Shown here: piece by piece, positions 6,031 to 13,741 of the stretch
Position numbering within the stretch: the stretch's first letter is position 1
Layout: every line of letters starts with the position of its first letter
Origin: an uncultured Prevotella sp.
Lineage (GTDB): Bacteria; Bacteroidota; Bacteroidia; Bacteroidales; Bacteroidaceae
Assembly: GCA_937916405.1 (NCBI GenBank)
Contig: CALFUF010000071.1
Location: 1-20,333 of the forward strand
DNA length: 20,333 nucleotides
Direction of reading: 5' to 3'
Program-made: the position numbers and the translations under genes
The notes under the pieces: model-generated
Database searches by the model: none
The model's input: the letters and a program-made list of their open reading frames with translations, nothing else
What the model was told of the DNA's origin: nothing

Positions 6031-8847
6031 TTATATGATATATGCTGTGGGCATGGGTTCTATCTCCTTGATATTGACAGGAATCCAGAACCAGAAGGTA
6101 GAGCCTTTGCCCACCTCACTCTCCACATTAATCTGCCCACCGCATAGCTCGATGATAGACTTACAGATGGCAAGTCCTAATCCTGTTCCCTGCACAAACT
6201 CATTCAGTTTGACAAAACGCTCAAAGACCATTGCCTGTTTCTCTTTGGGAATACCGTCACCCGTGTCCTCGCAATAGACATAAAGTCCCGTCTTGCCGTA
6301 ACGTTGATCCAAGCGATAGCCCACGCAGATATGTCCCTCGTGAGTGTATTTGACAGCATTAGTGACGAAATTAGTGATGACCTGTTGGATGCGTCCCATA
6401 TCGATGCTGGTAATGAGCTTCGTCTGTGGGTTCTTCTTCTTGAATTCCACAGCAGGATTATCCACACGCTGGGCAAGTGCCTGACACAGTATGTCGAACT
6501 CCTTGGCAAAGTCCACCTCTTTGGGGATAATCTGCATCTGTGTGTCGGAGAGATTAGCAGCCTCCAGGATGTCAGTGATGAGTCGCAACAGGATGTCACA
6601 ATTCGTACGGATGATACGGATGAACTCCTTGCGTTCTTCTGGTGTGTCGATAGAGCGTAACAGGTCGGAGAAACCTACAATGGAGTTCAAAGGGGTGCGT
6701 AACTCATGGGTCATGGAGGCAAGGAACATGCTCTTCTGATGACCGCTGCTCTCAGCACGTAACGTCTCTTGCTTCAGCTTACGCTCAGCCTCTAATCGCT
6801 CAGTGATATCATGGATGATACCAAAGGTACTTTGTATCTTTCCTTCCTCGTCCCGGATGGGGATTCCGGAGATGTTATACCACCTGTCAGCGTCACCCTC
6901 ACCAAAGAGTGGCTTCTTGAAATGACGATCCAGAGAGAAAGGTTTGTCCCACATCTCCGGGGTATCCATTCCTCTCTTGACAATAGGTTTCTCTTCCTCA
7001 AAAACACCATCGTAATATTCATCGAACGTCTTAATGTATTCGGGTCTTCTCAACAGACGGGTATATACAACGGTCTTCTTTCGGAAATCAAGTCGCCAGA
7101 CATACATATTGGTATTCTCCAGGATGTATTGCAAGCGTCGCTCCAACTGGTTCATCTGATTGACAGCTGTCTCTATCTCTTTGGTCATCTTATGGATGTC
7201 CAAGTCGCGGTCGTGCTCCTCAGTAACGTCAAAGGCAGACACAATATAGTTGAACACGTCTCCCTGTCCATCCAGCAAGGGACGAATCTCAAACTCGATA
7301 TAGGTGTTCTTGTCTGAGAACGGTTTGTCTATACAATGGCATGCTGCCCTCGCTTCCTCGCTTCCTGAGGGGTAGACATCATGGAAGACGGGGATGTCAA
7401 ACATGTTTGACTGTCGGAAGAAACGCTCATTCTCTGCCTTGTCGAACTCACAAAGTTCCTTCATCGTGTCGTTGGTGTCTATCAGGAAGCCTTCTTTGTC
7501 ATAGAAAGACATGGCGAGTTGTGGCATGTTGCTCAGTCGCTCATATTTTCTCACTAAGTCATGAGCCGCTTTCTCTTCCTCCACATCTTGGGTAATATCA
7601 TTGATGGTATTGATGATATAGGTGGGATGCCCATAGTCGTCATACTCCACCATCGAGTGTCCTTTGAAATTGAGCCATTGCGGATGATCTGCCGTGCCGA
7701 TGTTCCAACGTTTGTCGATAGCGGTCTTCTGCTCCCTTCCCGTCTCCATGAGGGTCATCTTGTTCCTGAACTCTTCTTGCTCCATGGGATGGATATGGGC
7801 GATGAACTCTTCCAGCGACATGCCATTATGGGGTAGGAAAGTGCCATAGCGGTTAGTGAACTGGTCGTTGGCGATATCGTATTCCATGACATAAAAACGT
7901 CCCATGTGTAATGCTTTGTACATCATCTCATTCAATTCCACGGAATTGTGTGATGCTTTCTTGGCATGTGACTGTGCCAGGCGGGTGAGCAGATAACAGA
8001 AGATGGTCAGTAGGATAATAGTCAGAATGATGATGACAGATACAGGAATCTGTTGGCCCACTGTTATCTTCTCAGGATGCAGCCAACGGGTATTGATCGC
8101 CTCCACATCACCACTCTGTTTCATACGGGAGTAGATATCGTCTATCTTATCGATCAGTTCCTTGTCGCGTCCGATGACGTGGATGTCACTGACGGGAATG
8201 TTGACCTCGTTCAGGATAAAACCTTCCTGCTCGAAGCCCAGCTCCTTCATTTTCCTTTTCAGAGGCTCCTCTCCCCACACAAAATATTTGTAGTCGTTGT
8301 CACGTAGTCCTAACATAGCGACTTTAGGTGACTGGAACTCGATGCTGTTGATGTAGTCAGAGTCTTCTGCTATGAAATAGGCTATTGTGTAGTCAGACGG
8401 CTTTAACACGACACCGCCCTCAATCAGTTGTTTAAGAGAGAGCGGGGGGACGGTGTCACCTCGCATCATGACACGGATACGATTGTAATTGATGATGTTC
8501 TGCGTATAATAGTAGGGGGCTTTCTTATATCTGCGCGCATTGGCAAGAATCAGGTCAGCCTCACCTCGCTCAAAAGCCTTGATGGCGTTACCCCATTCTT
8601 TCAACAAGAACTTGCAGGGGATTCCCAGCTGTTTCATGACAGCACGCATGACATCAATGTTGGAGCCTGCCGGTTCTCCCTTGTCGTTCTGATATTCATA
8701 GGGCGGCTTGTCCCAGTCACCAGCGATAATGATAGGGTGCTCCTCGTCGTACTTCTCCTCAAATGACTGATGGGCTTCTATAGGGAGGCAGAAAGCCAAC
8801 AGCACTATCAGGATGAGATGTTGTATGTTGTACCTGTGTTTATTCAT
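6031..8847 (-). CDS. Sensor histidine kinase with periplasmic solute-binding sensor (type A, kinase 4 of operon)
   Basis: This is an inner-membrane sensor kinase of 938 residues. It has a signal sequence (about 1-25), a periplasmic bacterial solute-binding protein family 3 (Venus-flytrap) domain (about 35-257, IIIAGDWDKPPYEYQNDKGEPAG at its start), a TM helix (about 269-288), three PAS-like domains (about 305-420, 430-545, 565-690) and HisKA with SMTHELRTPLN (H714 phosphoacceptor). The ATPase domain has N box TNFVTNAVKYT (N830), G1 DTGDGI (861-866) and G2 GTGLGL (887-892). All key residues are present, so it should be active. There is no receiver domain. The layout resembles BvgS/EvgS-type sensors without the relay. 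I chose ATG 8845-8847 because the frame upstream (to 9027) runs through the previous kinase and lacks the signal peptide; only 1 bp separates it from that gene's stop. The C-terminal half is clearly paralogous to the kinase at 11674-13737. Confidence 0.9.
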   Translation of the reverse strand: MNKHRYNIQHLILIVLLAFCLPIEAHQSFEEKYDEEHPIIIAGDWDKPPYEYQNDKGEPAGSNIDVMRAVMKQLGIPCKFLLKEWGNAIKAFERGEADLILANARRYKKAPYYYTQNIINYNRIRVMMRGDTVPPLSLKQLIEGGVVLKPSDYTIAYFIAEDSDYINSIEFQSPKVAMLGLRDNDYKYFVWGEEPLKRKMKELGFEQEGFILNEVNIPVSDIHVIGRDKELIDKIDDIYSRMKQSGDVEAINTRWLHPEKITVGQQIPVSVIIILTIILLTIFCYLLTRLAQSHAKKASHNSVELNEMMYKALHMGRFYVMEYDIANDQFTNRYGTFLPHNGMSLEEFIAHIHPMEQEEFRNKMTLMETGREQKTAIDKRWNIGTADHPQWLNFKGHSMVEYDDYGHPTYIINTINDITQDVEEEKAAHDLVRKYERLSNMPQLAMSFYDKEGFLIDTNDTMKELCEFDKAENERFFRQSNMFDIPVFHDVYPSGSEEARAACHCIDKPFSDKNTYIEFEIRPLLDGQGDVFNYIVSAFDVTEEHDRDLDIHKMTKEIETAVNQMNQLERRLQYILENTNMYVWRLDFRKKTVVYTRLLRRPEYIKTFDEYYDGVFEEEKPIVKRGMDTPEMWDKPFSLDRHFKKPLFGEGDADRWYNISGIPIRDEEGKIQSTFGIIHDITERLEAERKLKQETLRAESSGHQKSMFLASMTHELRTPLNSIVGFSDLLRSIDTPEERKEFIRIIRTNCDILLRLITDILEAANLSDTQMQIIPKEVDFAKEFDILCQALAQRVDNPAVEFKKKNPQTKLITSIDMGRIQQVITNFVTNAVKYTHEGHICVGYRLDQRYGKTGLYVYCEDTGDGIPKEKQAMVFERFVKLNEFVQGTGLGLAICKSIIELCGGQINVESEVGKGSTFWFWIPVNIKEIEPMPTAYII

Positions 8848-8848
8848 A

Positions 8849-11671
8849 TCAGATGTATTTCTTTCGTTTGACGACCGTAGCATGACAAGGGATGGTAATC
8901 CACACGGTAGTACCCAGTCCTTCCTCGGAATTAATCTCAAGTGTTCCTCCCATCTGCTCTGTGAGCTCCTTACATATAGGCAGACCCAGTCCGCTTCCAT
9001 TGTTAGGGCCGGAGGCAAAGCGCTCATAGACGCATTGCAGGACTTCCTGACTGATGCCTTGTCCTGTGTCTTCTATGGAAATCATCAGTCGTCGTCCGAT
9101 ATAGTCGTAGCGGGCACGGACTGTTCCCTGTCTGGTGTATTGCGCCGCATTCGCCGTCACCTGTTCGATGATATGTTGGAGATTGGTAACGTCTACGTCG
9201 ACGACCAGTTGCTGGTAGGGGTTCTCCACGATATACTTGACACCCTCGTGCTGGTATCGCTCCCATCCCTGTTGGCAGAATCCCTCAAAGACGGTAGCGA
9301 AGTCGTTAGGCTGTTTGTGAATCTCTATCATGTGGGCATCCAGTCGTGACAGGAAGAGGATGTCGTTGATCAGCTGTAACAGACGGTCGGAGTTCTTGAG
9401 AATCTCCTGGATGAAAATCTCCTCATCCTCTTTTGAGTGATCCATCTCAAAGAGTTCCGCGAAACCTACGACAGCATTGAGGGGAGTGCGGATCTCATGA
9501 CTCATGTTTTTCAGGAAGCTGTTCTGGGTGTTCTCCACTTCTTGTGCCTGTTTGGACTTCTGTGCCAGTTGTTGCTCGTTATAGGTCTGCTCTGTCACGT
9601 CACGGCACAATCCGAAATAGTCTTTCACTTTCCCATCCTTGCCGTAAGTCGGTACCATGTTGAATTGCAATTGCATCAGCTTATTGTTATGTACATGGAT
9701 ACTGGTCATGATATCCGTATTGATAGACTTCGCGACAAGGTTGTCCATATTGTTCAGCAGGTGCATCGCTTTTCTCTTCGACTTGTCGTGCACAAGGGTC
9801 ATGCAGCGAGTCTGCGTAATCTCGTATCGTACCTTGTTAATACCACTGTAGATAATCAGCGTATGTGACGTAGGAGAGTATGTTACCATGTGGACACCAC
9901 CAAACTGAAGCACATAGTTGATATTGGTGATGTACTCTGTCAATCCGTTGACGATACCTCTGGTACGGTCCGCATGCTCATGCTGCTGGTTGCTGGCGTT
10001 GACACGGTCTGTCATGTCTCGTCCGATGGCAAACATACCCATCAGTTGGTCGTTCTCGTCATAGACGGTCATCAGCTGTATCTCATGCAGGAGCTTTCCC
10101 TTGCGCTTACATGCCTTAACCCTGCGTTCCTCTGCGGGAATCTTGTCGAGGTTGACGATCTGAGTGAAATGATAGCCTTCAGCCTCCTCCATATCGATGT
10201 CGATGTCCAGCAAGTCATGGAGCGATACCCTTTCGGCTAATAGCTCCTCACGGTTGCAGGCGTAAGTCTCACAAGCCTTCTCGTTGATGTTCACCAAGAT
10301 ACCGTTGTGATTGAAGAACATGATACCAGCCAGTGGGGTGTTGAAGATAGCCCAATACCGCATGGCTCTCTCTTCATCCATACGTTGCTGGCGCCGTTCT
10401 TGGGTGATATCTTTCTTTGTTCCAAGAATAATAATCGCCTTTCCTGTCTTGTCTCGTCTTAAAACAGAGAGTGACATGATGAAGTCATGCTCTTGCAAAT
10501 CCCCATCCTCGCTGTCTTTAGCCCTCACATGCAGACTAACCTCTTTTTCCTTGTCTTGCTGCTCGTTGCTATTTTCCAAATTGTGGAGTGCTTGGAGGAG
10601 TTGCTCGAAATCACCAGGATGGTAGCGGTGGGAGAACTCCTCAATGGTATAATTGAAAGAAGGCTGGCCTTTCTCGTTACGCCAGGTGAATAAGTTTGTC
10701 TTGGTGTCGTAAGTCCACATTCGGACGTGACTAGCTTCAAGAATAAGCCCCAATCGCTGGTTGTATTTCTTGGTGAGTTTGACAAGTTGTCGTTCCTTGA
10801 TTCTATAATTGATGGCGTAAATGAGGAATAGCAAGATGATGATGCCGCCGATAGCGGAGACATACCATATCCAAGGTGCTATTTTTTTCTCGTTACGCTC
10901 AGGATAGAACCATTTGTTCTGGATCTCTGTGAATTTCTCCGCTGAATTAAGGATCGTATAGATACTGTCTAGTCTCGCCAAAAGTTGCGGGTTGTTCGAC
11001 ATGAACTTATACTCTCCATGAGGCATGTCGACAGGGGTAATCTGAACGTTGTCAATCTGGTATTTATGAACAAGCCATTTCAGAGAGAGTGTGTTCCATA
11101 CGATTTGTCCATCCTCATTCATGCTTATATTCTCAATGGCGTCTCTCATGTATTTCGTCGCTAACGCATTCTCCTCCCATCCATAGTCTTTCATCAGGTG
11201 ATGGCAGATACTTCCTTCCCATACCGTGACCTTGTGTTTTTCTAAATCACGGAATGTCATGATCTGGATAGGCTTGTTGACAGGTGTTGCCACACTCTGG
11301 GTAAAGAGCGTGATGGTATTGTTGCTATATCGTCCGAATCCGTCATTGAAACCAGCTGCCAGGGCAAACATCAAGTCTGACTTACCTTCCTTTATGTCGT
11401 TGAAGCATTCTTGTTTGGGCTTCATCTTGATAATGTAAGGGATATTCAGTTCTTTGAGCATGAGACGAATCAACTCCACGTTATATCCGTCAGGCTCTCC
11501 ATTCTCATTCAGGAAGGAATAGGGCCACAAATCGAAGACATCTTCATAAACGAGAGGGTGCTCTTGCGTGTATGCCCTGATATTCTCGTCTTGTGACGCG
11601 GCTAAGAGGGACAAGGGGGATCCCCATAGTAACAAGGTAGCCAGCAGGTACTTATAGTTCTCTCTTATCAT
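8849..11671 (-). CDS. Sensor histidine kinase with periplasmic solute-binding sensor (type B, kinase 3 of operon)
   Basis: The 940-residue sensor kinase has a signal sequence (about 1-25), a periplasmic SBP family 3-type domain (about 28-258; VFDLWPYSFLNENGEPDGYNVE region at 44-66), a TM helix (about 267-287), three PAS-like domains (about 305-425, 435-555, 580-695), HisKA NMSHEIRTPLN (H725), N box TANAAQYT (N841), G1 DTGQGI (868-873) and G2 GSGLGL (892-897). Phosphoacceptor and ATP-site motifs are intact. No receiver or output domain is present. The ligand is unknown; SBP_3 domains bind amino acids and other small solutes. It starts 2 bp after the preceding stop and ends 1 bp before the next start, so the genes are translationally coupled. 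It is paralogous along its cytoplasmic length to the kinase at 13742-15889, sharing ...TTVWI-IPCHA near the C-terminus. Confidence 0.9.
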   Translation of the reverse strand: MIRENYKYLLATLLLWGSPLSLLAASQDENIRAYTQEHPLVYEDVFDLWPYSFLNENGEPDGYNVELIRLMLKELNIPYIIKMKPKQECFNDIKEGKSDLMFALAAGFNDGFGRYSNNTITLFTQSVATPVNKPIQIMTFRDLEKHKVTVWEGSICHHLMKDYGWEENALATKYMRDAIENISMNEDGQIVWNTLSLKWLVHKYQIDNVQITPVDMPHGEYKFMSNNPQLLARLDSIYTILNSAEKFTEIQNKWFYPERNEKKIAPWIWYVSAIGGIIILLFLIYAINYRIKERQLVKLTKKYNQRLGLILEASHVRMWTYDTKTNLFTWRNEKGQPSFNYTIEEFSHRYHPGDFEQLLQALHNLENSNEQQDKEKEVSLHVRAKDSEDGDLQEHDFIMSLSVLRRDKTGKAIIILGTKKDITQERRQQRMDEERAMRYWAIFNTPLAGIMFFNHNGILVNINEKACETYACNREELLAERVSLHDLLDIDIDMEEAEGYHFTQIVNLDKIPAEERRVKACKRKGKLLHEIQLMTVYDENDQLMGMFAIGRDMTDRVNASNQQHEHADRTRGIVNGLTEYITNINYVLQFGGVHMVTYSPTSHTLIIYSGINKVRYEITQTRCMTLVHDKSKRKAMHLLNNMDNLVAKSINTDIMTSIHVHNNKLMQLQFNMVPTYGKDGKVKDYFGLCRDVTEQTYNEQQLAQKSKQAQEVENTQNSFLKNMSHEIRTPLNAVVGFAELFEMDHSKEDEEIFIQEILKNSDRLLQLINDILFLSRLDAHMIEIHKQPNDFATVFEGFCQQGWERYQHEGVKYIVENPYQQLVVDVDVTNLQHIIEQVTANAAQYTRQGTVRARYDYIGRRLMISIEDTGQGISQEVLQCVYERFASGPNNGSGLGLPICKELTEQMGGTLEINSEEGLGTTVWITIPCHATVVKRKKYI

Positions 11672-11673
11672 GG

Positions 11674-13737
11674 TTACTCGCTGATTTCAGATTTCTCAAT
11701 AATACAAGGTACCCAAATCCAGAATGTGGAGCCTTTTCCTACCTCGCTGTCTACACCGATCTTACCATTGCAACGTTCTGCAATAGCCTTGCAGATAGAG
11801 AGTCCCAGTCCAGTGCCTTGCACGTAGTCGTTGAGTTTGACAAAGCGGTCAAAGACTTTGGAGCATTGTTCTTTGGGGATACCAGTTCCAGTGTCCTCAC
11901 AATACATATAGATACCATTGTCCTTCATTTGATAGCCCACGCGGATATGTCCTTTTTGGGTGTATTTAACGGCATTGGTGACGAAATTGGTAATGACCTG
12001 TGTCATTCGTCCCACATCCAAACGAGTGAACAATGACTGATAAGGGTTCTCCTTGATAAATTGGACATTGGGGTTCTCTACACGCTGGGCGAGCGACTGG
12101 CAGATGTCGTTAAACGCCTGGGCGAAGTCGGTCTTGACAGGATTCATGACCAGTCCGTTGGAATCCATTGCCGAGATAGCCATGATGTCATTGATCAGAC
12201 GGAGCAGCATGTCACAGTTATTGTGAATCACATGAATCAACTCACGCTTCTCCTCTGTGGTAGTCATCATCTGTAAAAGGTCAGAGAATCCCACGATGGC
12301 ATTCAACGGTGTACGTATCTCATGCGTCATATTGGCAAGGAATACGCTCTTTAGTCGTCCAGATTCATTGGCACGTTGTGTCTCATGCTTGAGTTGCTCC
12401 TGAGCCTGGATGAACTTTGTCATATTACGGATCAGTCCGAAACAACCGGTAAGTTCTCCATTTTCATCATAAACAGGGACATTGTTAATTTGATTCCATT
12501 GTATTTCCTGTGTTGAATGGAAGACAGGGCGCATCTTACAGAGGTAGGTGACGGGTTCAGTGAAGTGAATCTCAGGATGGGCGAAATTCTCACTGATGAC
12601 ACCTGAGTCATCAATGAAGTAGGTCTCATATTCGTCAAAGGTCATCTCACGCTCAATCTCGCTCAGTCCCTTCATGAATTGTATCTTGCGGTCTTTGAAG
12701 GAAGTGCGCCATGCTCGCATGTCACAAGACTCCATCAGGTATCGAAGCTCTATCTCATAACGCTTGATCTCCTCATTGGCTTTCTGGATCTGTATGTCGT
12801 TGAGTCGTGATTGTAGGTACATCTCACGCTCTTCTGTCACAACGCGTACAGCAATGGCGATGTAGGTCAGCTTGCCGCTCTCGTCATGGATGGGGTGAAC
12901 ACGAATTTCCAAGTATAAATGCATGTCTCGCTCGGGGATGTCACTGCGGGAGCAGATCCAGTATTCCTCCACGTGATTCTTATCTAGGAACTCATTGAAG
13001 GGTGCAGTCTCGAACAGGTTCGCATTGGAGAAATACTCGTCTCCGACCTCACTGTCGAAGTTGCAAATGGTGCGCATTTTCTTATTGGCATCCAGCAACC
13101 ATCCGTCAGGGTCGTAGAACGACAAGCCGATGATAGACTCCTCAAAGATCAACTTATATCTCTGGTGCAACTCGTCTTCTTTCTCCTGTTGCTTGATGAT
13201 GTTTGTCTCGTCTGCCAAGGTACTGATGATGCCCACGGGACGTGTCATGCCTGGGAGGTATTCTGCCACGCTGACATTATGCATATAACCCCATCTTGGT
13301 CGTCCTCCGCTATAATCAAAGTTCCATCGGCAATTGAATTCTGCTGATTTCAATTTTCCATCAATCACCTGATGCAGTTGGTCAAGAGCATAGGGAAGAT
13401 CGTCTGGGTGTACATGTGCCTTCCAGTCTTCTGCCGAAATCCCCTCATCAGGAATCATGTGTCCATACAGCTTGTCAGTATACTTTGTGGAGACATTATA
13501 GTACACCACATGTTCCTCGCTGATTTTTAATGCCTGTTGCATCACAGCATTGGTGTTGCTTGACTGTAAAGAAACTTTGCGTATCCTTTTCAATATCAGA
13601 TGGTTGAAAAAGAGTACGATGCAGAATATGAGTAAGACAAGAACGACGACGCTGATGTTGAACTGGTTCAGCGTATTTAGAAAAGGCAGTTGCCCTGATA
13701 ATAGCGGATGGATGCAATATATGGTATTCATATTCAT
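11674..13737 (-). CDS. Membrane-anchored PAS sensor histidine kinase (type A, kinase 2 of operon)
   Basis: This product has about 687 residues: a short N-terminus, one TM helix (about 28-47, VVVLVLLIFCIVLFF), three PAS-like domains (about 65-175, 185-300, 325-445) and HisKA NMTHEIRTPLN (H472). The ATPase domain has N box TNFVTNAVKYT (N588), G1 DTGTGI (615-620) and G2 GTGLGL (641-646). All catalytic motifs are intact. There is no periplasmic sensor domain and no receiver. Its kinase core is nearly colinear with that of the gene at 6031-8847 (shared KSxFLAxMTHE, QGTGLGL, SEVGKGSTFW). I chose ATG 13735-13737, 4 bp after the preceding stop; ATG 13729-13731 is equally possible (it has GAG at a better distance). 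The frame opening at 13782 overlaps the upstream gene and is unlikely. The signal is probably cytoplasmic, or comes through partner kinases. Confidence 0.88.
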   Translation of the reverse strand: MNMNTIYCIHPLLSGQLPFLNTLNQFNISVVVLVLLIFCIVLFFNHLILKRIRKVSLQSSNTNAVMQQALKISEEHVVYYNVSTKYTDKLYGHMIPDEGISAEDWKAHVHPDDLPYALDQLHQVIDGKLKSAEFNCRWNFDYSGGRPRWGYMHNVSVAEYLPGMTRPVGIISTLADETNIIKQQEKEDELHQRYKLIFEESIIGLSFYDPDGWLLDANKKMRTICNFDSEVGDEYFSNANLFETAPFNEFLDKNHVEEYWICSRSDIPERDMHLYLEIRVHPIHDESGKLTYIAIAVRVVTEEREMYLQSRLNDIQIQKANEEIKRYEIELRYLMESCDMRAWRTSFKDRKIQFMKGLSEIEREMTFDEYETYFIDDSGVISENFAHPEIHFTEPVTYLCKMRPVFHSTQEIQWNQINNVPVYDENGELTGCFGLIRNMTKFIQAQEQLKHETQRANESGRLKSVFLANMTHEIRTPLNAIVGFSDLLQMMTTTEEKRELIHVIHNNCDMLLRLINDIMAISAMDSNGLVMNPVKTDFAQAFNDICQSLAQRVENPNVQFIKENPYQSLFTRLDVGRMTQVITNFVTNAVKYTQKGHIRVGYQMKDNGIYMYCEDTGTGIPKEQCSKVFDRFVKLNDYVQGTGLGLSICKAIAERCNGKIGVDSEVGKGSTFWIWVPCIIEKSEISE

Positions 13738-13741
13738 CTCG

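Noticed and set aside
8848..9027. N-terminal extension of the fourth kinase
   Set aside because: The extension lies within the coding sequence of the preceding kinase and is not hydrophobic; the signal peptide starts at the ATG at 8847.
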